A stretch of DNA of 64,000 nt from Rhizobium sp. Leaf306 (GCF_001423425.1 NZ_LMNX01000001.1:826970-890969); one strand, 5' to 3'. Shown: positions 27,228-37,790, counted from the first letter of the stretch. Notes: generated by a model not told the origin, from the sequence alone. Translations and numbers: made by a program.

Positions 27228-30200
27228 ATGTCTAGGCGCGCGATCTTCGGACTTTCCGCATTGTTGTTTTCGTCTCTCGTTCTGGCGCTGCCTCTGACTG
27301 CGGCGGAGCGGCGGATAGAGACCACGGCGGATGGGGACTATTCGGGTTTTGATCTGCGGACCGTCAAGAATGTCAGCCAGGGTCAGTGCGAAACCGCCTG
27401 TATCGGCGACAACCAGTGCCGCGCCTTTACCTATAATGTCAAAGGCAAGTGGTGCTTTCTCAAGTCCGACCACGCTCAGCTCAATCCGTTTATAGGCGCG
27501 GTCGCCGGCAAGATCGTCGAAGTGGCGGCGGAACCGGATATCGGAGCGGCGCCGCGGCTCTCCTTTCTGACGGAAGAACTGCTTCAGCAGGCCCGCGAGC
27601 AGAAGGATGGCCTGACGCTTGGTGACAACCAGCAGGGCCGGGATGTCGAAAGACTGAAGACCGACGCGCAGGCCGAACTTCTGGCAGGCCGCTTCGATAA
27701 TGCGATCTATAATTACAAAGGCGCCCTGTCGCTGACGCCGGATGATGGCGCACTCTGGATCGAATTTGCCCGCGCCGCCTCCACTGCCAACGGCAACAGC
27801 TCTGCAGACGGCGATGCAACGCTTGGCGCCATCAACGGCTATCTTCTGACCCGCACGACGCAGGCAAGAGCCGATGCGCTTGCCGTTCTTGGCGCAGCGC
27901 TTGCCAAGCAGCAGAATTACCGCCAGGCGCTTTCCGCCTACAAGCAGAGCCTTGCGCTGGTCAGCGCCCGCACGGTGCAGGCATCCTATAACGACCTTCG
28001 CGAGCGCCACGGTTTTCGCGTGACCGGCAACACGGTCGATGCAGACAGCGCCAATCCGCGCGCCTGCGTTCAGTTTTCCGATCCTCTGGTAAAGGCCGGC
28101 GTCGACTATGCACCCTTCGTGACGCTGGACGGCAAGGCGCCGAAAGCGATGGAGGCGAAGGACAGCCAGATCTGCGTCGAGGGTCTGACCCACGGCCAGC
28201 GTTACAAGCTGTCGCTGCGGCGTGGCCTTCCCTCCTCCGTCGATGAACCGCTGCCAGCACAGGTCGATCTCGACCTCTACGTCAAGGATCGCTCTCCGAC
28301 AGTGCGGTTTACCGGCGACAGTTTCGTGCTGCCATCCACGGCCCGGCGCGGCATTCCGATCGTTTCGGTTAATACCGAAACGGCCGATCTCAAGCTTTAC
28401 CGGATCGGTGACCGCAATATTGCGCCGCTTCTGACGGACTCGGAGTTTCTGACCCAGATGAGCGGCTACACCGCCGACCGCATCGAGCAGGAAAACGGCG
28501 AACTCGTCTGGCAGGGCAAGATCGATCTCGGCCCGGGTTCCAACCGCGAGCTCAACAAGGATGTCGCGACCAGTTTCCCGGTTGACGAGGCGCTGCCGAA
28601 CCGCAAGCCCGGCGTCTATGTGCTGACCGCATCGGCCGCCAACGCCATTTCGCAGGAATGGGATAACAAGGCGACGCAGTGGTTCGTCGTTTCCGATATC
28701 GGGCTGACGACCTATGCCGGCACGGACGGACTCAGTGTGTTTGCCCGTTCGCTCGGTTCGGCCAAGCCGATTGCCGGCGTCGATCTGCAGCTTCTCGCCA
28801 AGAATAACGAAGTGCTCGGTACCGCAAAGACCGATGGCGATGGCCGTGCCACGTTTACGGCCGGCCTGATGCGCGGGACCGCGGCCATGGTGCCGGCGGT
28901 GCTGACGGCGCAAAACAGCGGCCAGGACTACGTGTTTCTCGACATGAGCCGCGCCGGCTTCGATCTCTCCGATCGCGGCGTCACCGGCCGGCCGGCACCC
29001 GGCGCGATCGATCTTCTGCCCTGGACCGAACGCGGCATATACCGGCCAGGCGAGACGGTGCATGCGAGCGCCCTTGCCCGCAATGTGGATGCGACCGCAA
29101 TCGACAACCTGCCGCTCACCTTCGTCTTCCTGCGCCCTGATGGCGTCGAGGATCGCCGCATGGTGAAGTCAGGCGCGCTCGGTGGCTACACGCTCGATCT
29201 CGCCCTGCAGGACACGTCCATGCGCGGCACCTGGACGATGCAGGTGTTTACCGATCCGAAGGGCTCGGCGATCGGCGAAAAGACGTTTCTGGTCGATGAT
29301 TTCGTGCCCGATCGCATCGAGTTCGACATGACCAGCGCGGCGAAGGAAATCGTGGTCGGCGAACCGGCTACGGTCGAGATCGACGGACGTTTCCTCTATG
29401 GCGCACCGGCAGCGGGACTTGGCCTGGAAGGCGAGATCGCCCTCAAGCCGACCCGCGACAATGCAGCCTTCCCGGGCTACCAGTTCGGCCTTGCAGATGA
29501 GGAACAGGCGGAAACCGTCCGCATTCCGCTCGAGGCACTCGACGATACCGATGAAGACGGCAAGGCATCGTTTCCAGCAGATGTCGCGGAGCTTCCCTCG
29601 ACCACCAAGCTGATCAATGCCGATATCGTCGTGCGCATGAAAGAATCGGGCGGCCGCGCGATCGAGCGGACCCTGTCGCTGCCGGTCAAGGCGGACGGGC
29701 CGCGGATCGGCATCAAGCCCGAGTTCTCCGGCGACCTGCCCGAGGGCGCGGTTGGCAGTTTCAACGTCATTCTCGTGGACGAGACCGGAGCAAAGCAGGC
29801 CGCGAAAGGCCTGCCGTGGAAGCTGGTCAAGGTCGAGCAGGACTATCAGTGGTATCGTGAGGGCAGTTCCTGGCGCTACGAGCCGATCACCCGCACCAAG
29901 CAGGTATCCAATGGCAGCGTTGACGTAACTGCTGACGGCGGCCGGATTTCGGTTCCGGTCGCATGGGGCCGTTACCGCCTGGAAGTCGAGACGGTCGATG
30001 CCGGCGGCCCGGCCTCAAGCACCGAGTTCGATGCCGGCTGGTTCGTGACCGCTACGTCGACCGAGACGCCCGACGCGCTGGAGATTGCCCTCGACAAGCC
30101 GAGCTACAAGGTCGGCGATACTGCCAAGCTCAAGGTTTCCTCGCGTTATGCCGGCGAACTGATGATCATTGCAGGCTCCGAGCAGCTGACCGCGGTCAAG

Positions 30201-32693
30201 ACGGCAAGCCTTGCGGAGACCGGCGGAGAGATCGAGATCCCCGTCACGGCGGAATGGGGAGCAGGTTCCTATGTGACTGCGACACTCTACCGCCCGGGTG
30301 CTGCGCGTGAAAACCGTATGCCGATGCGGGCAATCGGCGTGACCTGGCTGAAGGTCGATCCGGAAGCGCGCGATCTCGCGGTCGCGATCACGGCACCGGA
30401 TAAAACCCTGCCGCGCCAGCCATTGGATATCTCAGTCGCCGTAACCGGTGCCGGCGCCGACGAAGACGCTTATGTGACGATTGCAGCCGTCGATGTCGGC
30501 ATCCTCAATCTTACCCGCTATGTGCCACCGGCGCCGGACGACTGGTATTTCGGCCAGCGCCGTCTCGGGCTCGAAATCCGTGACATCTACGGCCGGCTGA
30601 TCGATGGCTCGCTTGGTGCCACGGGACGGCTGCGAACCGGCGGCGATGGTGGCAGCATCGCGCTGCAGGCGAGCCCGCCGAAGGAAAAGCTGGTCGCTTT
30701 CTTCTCGGGCCCGGTGAAGCTGGATGCAGAAGGCAAGGCGAATGTCTCCTTCGACATTCCCCAGTTCAACGGCACGGCGCGCGTCATGGCCGTCGCCTGG
30801 TCGAAATCCGGGGTCGGTCACGGGGTGAAAGACGTCATCATCCGCGATCCGATCGTCGTGACCGCCAGCCTGCCGCGCTTTCTTGCGCCGGGAGACGACA
30901 GCAACCTCAGACTGGACATTGTCAACACCGACGGACCCGCCGGCACCTATGATCTAGGCATTACGACAAACGACCCGGTTGCGGTCGGCCAGAGCGCGAT
31001 CAAGCCGGTCGAACTGGCGGCCGGCGGAAAAACGAGTGTGACGCTGCCGCTGGTGGGAATCGGTCCCGGCGACGGCACTGTTTCGATCCGGGTCTCGAAT
31101 GCTTCCGGCCTGTCGGTCGATCAGGTTCTCAACATCCCGGTTCGCCCGGCGGCCATGCCGGTGACGGAGCGCCGGCTGGTGGATCTGAAGCCCGGCGCAA
31201 GCGTAACGGTGGATTCCAACCTTCTTGCCGACAGCGTGCTTCAGGGCGCCTCGGTTAGCGTCAATGTCAGCCGCTCCAACGCGTTCGATATTCCGGCGCT
31301 GCTGATGAGCCTCGACCGCTATCCCTATGGCTGCGCCGAGCAGACGACCAGCCGGGCACTTCCGCTTCTCTATCTGAGCCAGATGGCGGTTCAGAACGGG
31401 CTTGCCGATGATGCCGAGGTCAAGAAGCGCGTCCAGGATGCGATCTTCCGCGTGCTCTCCTTCCAGGCATCGGCTGGCAGTTTCGGGCTTTGGGGACCTG
31501 ATGGTGCCGGCACCGATCTCTGGCTGGACGCCTATATCACCGACTTCCTGTCGCGGGCCCGCGAACAGGGTTTCGACGTGCCTGAAAAGCCTCTCGTCCA
31601 GGCGCTCGAAAATCTGCAGAACACGCTGGCCTACACGACCAATGTCGCCGACCAGGGCAATCAGATTGCCTATGCGCTCTACGTGCTTGCGCGCAACCGC
31701 AAGGCTGCGATCAGCGACCTGCGCTATTACGCCGATACGATGCTCGGCGACTTCCCGACACCGCTTGCCAAGGCGCATATCGCTGCAGCACTTTCGCTCT
31801 ACGGCGATGCCCAGCGCTCACGCACCATCTTCAACGACGCGCTGCAGATGTCGGAAGATGCGCAGATCAAGAAAGTCAGCCTCAGCCGTTCGGATTACGG
31901 CTCCTCGCTGCGAGATGGTGCAGCGGTTCTGGCGCTGGCCGCCGAAAGTCGGCCGGTGCCGCCGATCGTGCCTGCACTTGCCAATGTCGTTGCCAAGGAA
32001 TGGGTGGCGAAGAAACATACAAGCACGCAGGAACAGACCTGGATGCTGCTGGCGGCCCGGGCCTTGCAGAACGGCGACGAAGACCTGCGTCTCAGCGTCA
32101 ACGGCGCGGCCCACATCGGGACGCTGATGTCGCAGATGCCAGGCGACGTGCTGCTCGACCATCCGCTGACGGTTCGCAACGACAGCAAGGATAAGCTGTC
32201 TGCCGCCATCACCACGGTTGCCGCCCCGGCGCAGCCGTTAGCTGCCGGCGGCGATGGTTTCGAGATCACGCGCACCTATTACACAATGGATGGCGAGGAG
32301 GCGAATGTCAGCACGGCGCAGCAGAACACGCGTTATGTCGTCGTTCTCAACGTCACGGAGACAAACGACTGGCCGTCGCGCATTGTCGTGACCGATCTCC
32401 TGCCGGCGGGTTTCGAGATCGATAACCCAAGCATCGTCAACAGCGCCAGCCTTGCCAATTTCGACTGGATCGAAGAGGTGCAGGCCGCCCATACGGAGTT
32501 CCGCAACGACCGTTTCGTTGCAGCCTTCAACCGCGCAGAAGGTGACAACCGCAAGATCACGCTCGCCTATGTGGTACGCGCCGTGACACCCGGCACCTAC
32601 GATCATCCGGCGGCGCAGGTAGACGACATGTACCGCCCGCAGCTTTCCGCAAGGACGGCGATGGGCAAGATGGAGGTGGTGGCAGCGCCGTGA
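27228..32693 (+). CDS. Alpha-2-macroglobulin-family protein (YfhM type) with N-terminal PAN/Apple domain
   Basis: 1821 residues from the ATG at 27228. It has a signal peptide ending near A-L-P-L-T-A-A. A Cys-rich PAN/Apple-like domain follows (about 25-100), then TPR-like helices (about 145-255), macroglobulin domains, and an intact thioester motif G-C-A-E-Q with Cys at 1369, followed by the alpha/alpha barrel thioester domain and the receptor-binding-like end. No lipobox was seen, so it is probably periplasmic rather than a lipoprotein. Bacterial members are thought to trap foreign proteases that breach the outer membrane, and are typically paired with PBP1C, as here. The function is by family, not shown by the sequence. 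Confidence 0.92.
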   Translation: MSRRAIFGLSALLFSSLVLALPLTAAERRIETTADGDYSGFDLRTVKNVSQGQCETACIGDNQCRAFTYNVKGKWCFLKSDHAQLNPFIGAVAGKIVEVAAEPDIGAAPRLSFLTEELLQQAREQKDGLTLGDNQQGRDVERLKTDAQAELLAGRFDNAIYNYKGALSLTPDDGALWIEFARAASTANGNSSADGDATLGAINGYLLTRTTQARADALAVLGAALAKQQNYRQALSAYKQSLALVSARTVQASYNDLRERHGFRVTGNTVDADSANPRACVQFSDPLVKAGVDYAPFVTLDGKAPKAMEAKDSQICVEGLTHGQRYKLSLRRGLPSSVDEPLPAQVDLDLYVKDRSPTVRFTGDSFVLPSTARRGIPIVSVNTETADLKLYRIGDRNIAPLLTDSEFLTQMSGYTADRIEQENGELVWQGKIDLGPGSNRELNKDVATSFPVDEALPNRKPGVYVLTASAANAISQEWDNKATQWFVVSDIGLTTYAGTDGLSVFARSLGSAKPIAGVDLQLLAKNNEVLGTAKTDGDGRATFTAGLMRGTAAMVPAVLTAQNSGQDYVFLDMSRAGFDLSDRGVTGRPAPGAIDLLPWTERGIYRPGETVHASALARNVDATAIDNLPLTFVFLRPDGVEDRRMVKSGALGGYTLDLALQDTSMRGTWTMQVFTDPKGSAIGEKTFLVDDFVPDRIEFDMTSAAKEIVVGEPATVEIDGRFLYGAPAAGLGLEGEIALKPTRDNAAFPGYQFGLADEEQAETVRIPLEALDDTDEDGKASFPADVAELPSTTKLINADIVVRMKESGGRAIERTLSLPVKADGPRIGIKPEFSGDLPEGAVGSFNVILVDETGAKQAAKGLPWKLVKVEQDYQWYREGSSWRYEPITRTKQVSNGSVDVTADGGRISVPVAWGRYRLEVETVDAGGPASSTEFDAGWFVTATSTETPDALEIALDKPSYKVGDTAKLKVSSRYAGELMIIAGSEQLTAVKTASLAETGGEIEIPVTAEWGAGSYVTATLYRPGAARENRMPMRAIGVTWLKVDPEARDLAVAITAPDKTLPRQPLDISVAVTGAGADEDAYVTIAAVDVGILNLTRYVPPAPDDWYFGQRRLGLEIRDIYGRLIDGSLGATGRLRTGGDGGSIALQASPPKEKLVAFFSGPVKLDAEGKANVSFDIPQFNGTARVMAVAWSKSGVGHGVKDVIIRDPIVVTASLPRFLAPGDDSNLRLDIVNTDGPAGTYDLGITTNDPVAVGQSAIKPVELAAGGKTSVTLPLVGIGPGDGTVSIRVSNASGLSVDQVLNIPVRPAAMPVTERRLVDLKPGASVTVDSNLLADSVLQGASVSVNVSRSNAFDIPALLMSLDRYPYGCAEQTTSRALPLLYLSQMAVQNGLADDAEVKKRVQDAIFRVLSFQASAGSFGLWGPDGAGTDLWLDAYITDFLSRAREQGFDVPEKPLVQALENLQNTLAYTTNVADQGNQIAYALYVLARNRKAAISDLRYYADTMLGDFPTPLAKAHIAAALSLYGDAQRSRTIFNDALQMSEDAQIKKVSLSRSDYGSSLRDGAAVLALAAESRPVPPIVPALANVVAKEWVAKKHTSTQEQTWMLLAARALQNGDEDLRLSVNGAAHIGTLMSQMPGDVLLDHPLTVRNDSKDKLSAAITTVAAPAQPLAAGGDGFEITRTYYTMDGEEANVSTAQQNTRYVVVLNVTETNDWPSRIVVTDLLPAGFEIDNPSIVNSASLANFDWIEEVQAAHTEFRNDRFVAAFNRAEGDNRKITLAYVVRAVTPGTYDHPAAQVDDMYRPQLSARTAMGKMEVVAAP

Positions 32694-32834
32694 GAGACGA
32701 CAGGCAGGTGGCTGCCGTCCGCCTCACCGGGGTGGCAGCTTGCAGCATGAGATTGCGACCGGGGAGCCTCGAATGACGATCGCCTTGCAGAGTGAAGTCG
32801 AGGCAGTCAGCGGCAGGACGACAAGAAGAATGCC

Positions 32835-34916
32835 ATGAGACGCAGATGGACGTATTCGTTGGGTCTTGGTCTTTGCGTCGCGCTCGCGGCGGGGCTGGCG
32901 ATTGGACTTGACGCTGCAGACCGCGCCTATCCGCCGCCGCTCGACAAGGCGCAAACCGTATCGGCAGAGGTGCTTGACGCGGACGGGCTGCTGCTCCGTG
33001 CATTTGCCACATCCGAAAGCCGCTGGCGTCTGAAGACCTCGATCCCGGATGTCGATCCGCGATTCCTGAAAATGCTTGTCGCCTATGAGGACCAGCGGTT
33101 TTACCAGCATGGCGGCATTGACCTGAAGGCGATGGGCCGCGCGGCGTTCCAGCTTCTCGTCAACGGGCGGATCGTTTCCGGCGCCTCGACGCTATCCATG
33201 CAGGTCGCGCGTCTGATCGAGCCCCGGGAAGCGCGATCCTTTTCGGCAAAGCTTCTGCAGATCGCCCGCGCCATCCAGATCGAACGCCGTCTCGACAAGC
33301 AGGAGATCCTCGAGCTCTATCTCACCTACGCACCCTATGGGGGAAATTTGGAAGGCGTGAGGGCTGCAAGCCTTGCCTATTTCGGCAAGGAGCCGGGGCG
33401 GCTGACAGTGGCGGAAGCCGCTCTGCTTGTCGCCCTGCCGCAATCGCCGGAAACGCGACGGCCGGACCGGCACCCGCAATCGGCCATGCGGGCCCGTCAA
33501 GGCGTTCTCTCAAGGCCGGCCGTGGCGTCGCTGACGGGTGAAGGGGAAGCGGAACGGGCATCCCATGACGGCCTCCCCCGGCGAAGACTGCAACTGCCAG
33601 CGCTTGCCGCGCATATGGCGGAAGCCGCAATCCGTAAACAGCCCGGGGTGCCGCGATACCAGAGCACGTTTAAACGCGGCATTCAGCAGAAGCTGGAAGA
33701 CGTCGCGAGGGAAGCTTCGGCGAAGCTCGAACCGAAAGCATCGCTCGCCATGGTCATGGCGGATGCGATGACGGGCGAAATTGTCGCCCAGGTCGGTTCG
33801 GCCGACTATTTCGATGCCAGCCGCGCCGGCTGGATCGACATGACACGGGTGCTGCGGTCGCCGGGGTCGACCCTGAAGCCGTTCATCTACGGACTTGCAT
33901 TTGAACAGGGGTTGGTGGCGCAAGAAACGATGATCGAGGATCGACCCGCCGATTTCTTCGGCTATCGGCCGAAGAATTTCGACATGAGCTATCAGGGCGA
34001 TGTCACGGTGCGCCAGGCGTTGCAGCTGTCGCTCAACGTTCCGGCGATCCGACTGCTCGATGCCGTCGGCCCGTCGCGTCTGATGATCCGGTTCAGACGG
34101 GCCGCGGTACAACCGGTGCTTCCCCCGAACGAGGCGCCGGGCCTTGCGATCGGGCTTGGCGGGGTCGGCATCACGCTAAAGGATCTGGTTCAGGCCTATG
34201 CCGCTCTGGCCAACGGCGGCCAGCCCGTTCGGCTCGGCAACGGCATCGACACTGTCGCGGCGCGTCTGGACAGCGAGCCATTGCTGGAGCCTCAGGCGAT
34301 CTGGAACGTCACCGACATCCTTTCGGATGTGCTGCCGCCAACCGGAAGCCGCCGCCTCGGCATCGCCTACAAGACCGGCACGAGTTACGGATACCGCGAC
34401 GCCTGGTCGGTGGGTTATGACGGACGCCATGTCCTGGGTGTCTGGGTCGGGCGGCCGGACAATGGTGCGGTTCCCGGCATCGCCGGCTACCAGACAGCGG
34501 CGCCTATCCTGTTCGAGGCATTTGCCCGCTCCGGCGTCGCGATCACGCCGCATCCCTCGCCACCATCAGCCACGTCACGGCTGGCGCAATCCGACCTGCC
34601 GATCGGCCAGCGGCGCTTCTCGATGACGGCAAGCGGCCTGATCAGCGCCTCGACCCGCGAAGCCGCGCCGCAGATCGTCTATCCCCCCGAGGGTGCCAAG
34701 GTGGATCTCGGCGCCCAAACCGGCGAGATCTCGCCGCTGGTGCTGAAACTGCAGGGCGGCCGCCCGCCGTTCCGCTGGCTGGCCAACGGAAAACCCCTCA
34801 CCGATCTTTCCCGCCGCCGCACCAACAACTGGTTACCCGAAGGCGCGGGCTTCTCGACACTGACGGTGATCGATTCCGCCGGCCGGGCTGCAACCGTGCG
34901 GGTGTTCGTGGAGTGA
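32835..34916 (+). CDS. pbpC: Penicillin-binding protein 1C
   Basis: 693 residues. N-terminal membrane anchor (about 8-25), then a family-51 glycosyltransferase domain with the catalytic E-D-Q-R-F-Y-x-H-x-G block and G-A-S-T-L-S-M-Q. The transpeptidase domain has S345-T-L-K348, an S-L-N motif and K-T-G-T-S-Y-G, and a C-terminal PBP1C extension ends the protein (P-P-E-G-A-K, then W-L-P-E-G-A). It should polymerise and possibly cross-link peptidoglycan in the periplasm. It follows the macroglobulin gene by 141 bp, the standard pairing, suggesting coupled envelope repair and protease trapping. Confidence 0.95.
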   Translation: MRRRWTYSLGLGLCVALAAGLAIGLDAADRAYPPPLDKAQTVSAEVLDADGLLLRAFATSESRWRLKTSIPDVDPRFLKMLVAYEDQRFYQHGGIDLKAMGRAAFQLLVNGRIVSGASTLSMQVARLIEPREARSFSAKLLQIARAIQIERRLDKQEILELYLTYAPYGGNLEGVRAASLAYFGKEPGRLTVAEAALLVALPQSPETRRPDRHPQSAMRARQGVLSRPAVASLTGEGEAERASHDGLPRRRLQLPALAAHMAEAAIRKQPGVPRYQSTFKRGIQQKLEDVAREASAKLEPKASLAMVMADAMTGEIVAQVGSADYFDASRAGWIDMTRVLRSPGSTLKPFIYGLAFEQGLVAQETMIEDRPADFFGYRPKNFDMSYQGDVTVRQALQLSLNVPAIRLLDAVGPSRLMIRFRRAAVQPVLPPNEAPGLAIGLGGVGITLKDLVQAYAALANGGQPVRLGNGIDTVAARLDSEPLLEPQAIWNVTDILSDVLPPTGSRRLGIAYKTGTSYGYRDAWSVGYDGRHVLGVWVGRPDNGAVPGIAGYQTAAPILFEAFARSGVAITPHPSPPSATSRLAQSDLPIGQRRFSMTASGLISASTREAAPQIVYPPEGAKVDLGAQTGEISPLVLKLQGGRPPFRWLANGKPLTDLSRRRTNNWLPEGAGFSTLTVIDSAGRAATVRVFVE

Positions 34917-34968
34917 GGGCAGGTTAGGCCAGGAGTGAACCGGACCGAGATCGGAATGATCAGGCCCG

Positions 34969-36324
34969 TCAGCTTGTCAGCCGTACACGGCCCACGATCT
35001 TGCGAAACAAGACATCCATTGCCTCGCTTATGCCATCGGTCGGACTGACCTCGAAATAGTAGCCTTCCGTGGCGCAAGATTGCATCTGCGTTGGAATTTC
35101 CTTCTGAAAGGGTGCGATCCACTTCTTGTAGAAACCGTCTTTGGGCAGAGGCAAATAGGTCGTGTACAGGACTGCGACCTTTATTCCGCGCGCCTTCAGG
35201 GCGTTGCAATGACTGGCATTCAACGGCTCCATGCAGCGATCGCCGTTGGATGATGAGAGCTTCTTTGTACAATCGGAACGGTATGCGTCTCCAACGCCGT
35301 CCGCGACAAGGAAAACGATTGGCTGTCTATCCGCCGAACTGCTCCCGTCACCGACGGTTTTGATCTTTTGGCCGATCTTGGACAGTATTTCATTGTAGTC
35401 GGTCTGCCCGTTCGGCGACGAATGGCTCGGAACGCTCATCAGCTCAATCATCTTCGTGGCCTTTGCCACTGAGGTGAAATTGCTCGTCGGCTCGGAAACG
35501 GTGTATAACTGGGCATCGGCAGAGGTTTGTCCGAACGTATAGGCACCGATCTTGAATTGGCCTGAAACGGTCTGAGTCTCCTGCGCCGTTGTCATGAGCG
35601 CGGAGACCGCCTCCGCGACAACGTCGATGCGGATGGTCGCGCCAACTTCTTTGGCGAGATAGTAATAGCTGTTTTTGTCGGCGACACCGCTCGTCGAAAC
35701 GATGTGGCATGCAAAAGCGCAGTTGGCGTCCTTGCCTTTCCCATCCGATCCATTCTTCGTTGCAGCTTCCAGTTTCGCCACGTCGTCGGCAGTCGCGCCG
35801 ACCCCCATCGATGGCGTGTTGTCCAGCAGCATGTAGAAATCCAGAAAGCTCGGTATCAGGTAGGCTGCGGTCGCTTGCCCCGAAATCGCCATCTCGTCAT
35901 TGCCGAGGATTCGCGTAAAGGTCGTGGGTAGAGTGGCGGCGTATTTCAGTCTCGATGTGACGACACCGTCGGACTTTACCAGCTCCAGCTTGACGTCGAT
36001 CAGCAGGCTCGACAAACCTTCCATGTTGTCCCCATATCTGGCCGACAACTGAGATTTGAAGATTTTCTTGGCTTCGGTGTCCGCGATGGCGACAGTACCG
36101 TCCTCGGCCATTTTCATGGCTTTTGCGACCGCTGCGGATTTTTCGGAGACAGCAGCAAGTACCGCAGCATCCGCAGCGGCATCGAGATAGGATTTTGCCT
36201 CCAGGGCGCGTCCGAAATCGATTGCCAATCCGACACTACCGATCAAAGGAACCATGATAAGGCCGGTGAGCACGCCGAAATTGCCCCGGGTGCAGGAAAA
36301 AATAGACCTCAATTTTGCAAGCAT
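34969..36324 (-). CDS. TadG-like protein with von Willebrand factor A domain
   Basis: 451 residues from the ATG at 36324; a TTG three codons upstream is in frame but less likely. The N-terminus has the Tad-type pattern: a short basic part (R-G-N-F-G-V-L), one hydrophobic segment (about 18-35), then an Ala-rich helix (A-A-A-D-A-A-V-L-A-A). The rest contains a vWA-like domain beginning F-Y-M-L-L-D-N-T-P-S-M; the metal site is degenerate compared with D-x-S-x-S. TadG-like proteins are associated with Flp pilus machinery, but no other tad gene is nearby. It converges on pbpC. Confidence 0.8.
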   Translation of the reverse strand: MLAKLRSIFSCTRGNFGVLTGLIMVPLIGSVGLAIDFGRALEAKSYLDAAADAAVLAAVSEKSAAVAKAMKMAEDGTVAIADTEAKKIFKSQLSARYGDNMEGLSSLLIDVKLELVKSDGVVTSRLKYAATLPTTFTRILGNDEMAISGQATAAYLIPSFLDFYMLLDNTPSMGVGATADDVAKLEAATKNGSDGKGKDANCAFACHIVSTSGVADKNSYYYLAKEVGATIRIDVVAEAVSALMTTAQETQTVSGQFKIGAYTFGQTSADAQLYTVSEPTSNFTSVAKATKMIELMSVPSHSSPNGQTDYNEILSKIGQKIKTVGDGSSSADRQPIVFLVADGVGDAYRSDCTKKLSSSNGDRCMEPLNASHCNALKARGIKVAVLYTTYLPLPKDGFYKKWIAPFQKEIPTQMQSCATEGYYFEVSPTDGISEAMDVLFRKIVGRVRLTS

Positions 36325-36643
36325 AAACCGCAATCTGCCTTTTAGTTTTTATAGCGGCATCATGCTGCATTTCGATCAGAGCATTCGATCAGCTCCCACC
36401 GTTTCAAATGTTTGTTACTAAAGTAGCTAATTGAAATTGTTAACGAAACGTGTTTTTGCGGCGCCCGGTCTCGTGGCCAGTGGTGGGGAACGGGAGGCCG
36501 CTCACCAAAGAAGTCGGCCGATCCTTGTGGAGTAGCATTTTTGACGAACAGCAGGTGAGTGGTAGAGATGCCCGGATCTGCAAAGACGAGACAAATCGCC
36601 TTCAACTGGACTCGATCAACAGAGGCATTTTCTTGATAAAAAA
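36325..36643. other. Gene-free region between the TadG-like gene and tRNA-Phe
   Basis: 319 bp. Nothing coding is supported. Reading leftward from tRNA-Phe there is a run of T directly after the CCA end (36638-36643), probably its terminator. The left part should contain the promoter of the TadG-like gene. The middle holds no recognisable repeat. Confidence 0.5.
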
Positions 36644-36719
36644 TGGTGCCCGGAGGCGGATTTGAACCACCGACACGCGGATTTTCAATCCGCTGCTCTA
36701 CCAACTGAGCTATCCGGGC
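36644..36719 (-). tRNA. tRNA-Phe (GAA)
   Basis: 76 nt with encoded CCA. The acceptor stem GCCCGGA/TCCGGGC is perfect, the D-loop TAGCTCAGTTGGTAGAGC is standard, the anticodon stem-loop is GCGGA-TTGAAAA-TCCGC giving anticodon GAA, and the T-loop GGTTCAAATCC is canonical. Confidence 0.98.
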
Positions 36720-36900
36720 ATCCGGGCTTTATGCAAGCCGTTCCGGTCCTTGGTTGACCGGCCAGGGTTTGTATCCCCGGGAAGCGAGCGGGGTTATAAC
36801 ATCTTGTTCGGCCATGTCCAGCACCCCGGACGACTTTTTTGAAAGGTTTGTGAAAAACCTGATTTCATGAGCGAAATCAAAGGCCGAACCGGACGAGGAT

Positions 36901-37119
36901 CTAGTCCTCGTAGTTGTCGGCTTTGCTTTCATCGTCGGCCAAGGGGATGGCGTAGCTGCCCTGCAGCCAGCGGGAGAGATCCAGATTGCGGCAACGGTCC
37001 GAGCAGAAGGGATAGTGTTCGCGCGCGGAAGGGCGGCTGCATTCGGGACAGGGCCTTGCCTTGCGCAAAGGCTCCACCTTGCCGCCTGTCGTGATGTCCT
37101 TGTTTGAAGTTTCAGCCAT
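36901..37119 (-). CDS. yacG: DNA gyrase inhibitor YacG (zinc-binding)
   Basis: 72 residues from an ATG with a GGAGG element upstream. Small zinc protein with the four Cys ligands C-P-E-C and C-S-D-R-C, then the W-L-x-G-x-Y-A-I-P block. E. coli YacG binds GyrB and inhibits gyrase. It is the last gene of the infA-maf-yacG run, 22 bp after maf. The C-terminus is acidic. Confidence 0.93.
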   Translation of the reverse strand: MAETSNKDITTGGKVEPLRKARPCPECSRPSAREHYPFCSDRCRNLDLSRWLQGSYAIPLADDESKADNYED

Positions 37120-37141
37120 ATCAGGCCTCCTTCTTAAGTCT

Positions 37142-37762
37142 TCAGCCTTGCGGCCATGCGCCGGCTACGTCAAAACCTTCGCCAGCCAGCAGACCCGTCA
37201 CTTCATGAAGCGGCAGGCCGACGACGTTGGAATAGGAACCGACGAGTTTCTGCACGAAGGCGCCGGCGATGCCCTGGATCGCGTAAGCCCCGGCTTTTCC
37301 CCGCCACTGGCCCGATGCGATATAGTTCTCGATCTCGCGGGTCGACAGTCGCTTGAAGCGCACCTTGGTCTCAACCACCTTCTGGCGGAACTGGCCGCCC
37401 GGCGTGACAAGACAGATGCCGGTATAGACCCAGTGGCCGCGGCCCGACAGAAGATGCAGGGCGGCACTGGCGTCCTGCGTATACTCCGTCTTTTCCAGGA
37501 TGCGGCGTCCAACCGCCACGACCGTATCGGCAGACAAGATATAGCTGTGGCGCCAGGCGGGATCGTTGTTGACGGCGGCGAAGGCGGCTTCCGCCTTTTC
37601 CGTCGAAAGACGACGCGCAAGCGAACGCGGATGCTCCACCCGCTTAGGTGTCTCGTCAATATCCATCGGCATCAGCCGGGCCGGTTCGATGCCGACCTGA
37701 TTGAGAAGATCGAGACGACGCGGCGAGCCTGAGGCCAGGATGAGCTTTTGTTCGATCGCCAT
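37142..37762 (-). CDS. maf: Maf-family nucleotide pyrophosphatase
   Basis: 206 residues. Maf proteins hydrolyse non-canonical or canonical nucleoside triphosphates and are linked to cell-division arrest. Motifs visible are L-A-S-G-S-P-R-R near the N-terminus, D-I-D-E-T, the catalytic S-A-D-T-V-V, and [10 protein letters not shown] near the C-terminus. It lies 28 bp after infA in the conserved rhizobial run. Confidence 0.94.
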   Translation of the reverse strand: MAIEQKLILASGSPRRLDLLNQVGIEPARLMPMDIDETPKRVEHPRSLARRLSTEKAEAAFAAVNNDPAWRHSYILSADTVVAVGRRILEKTEYTQDASAALHLLSGRGHWVYTGICLVTPGGQFRQKVVETKVRFKRLSTREIENYIASGQWRGKAGAYAIQGIAGAFVQKLVGSYSNVVGLPLHEVTGLLAGEGFDVAGAWPQG

Positions 37763-37790
37763 GGGGACCCGTCTTTGCCGCGAGAAATTC

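Noticed and set aside
27180..29063. 627-codon open frame on - opposite the macroglobulin gene
   Set aside because: Antisense shadow caused by codon bias; low-complexity, no motif.
36360..36704. Open frame with a V-G-G-S-N-P-P-P-G motif across tRNA-Phe
   Set aside because: Well-known artefact of translating a tRNA gene.
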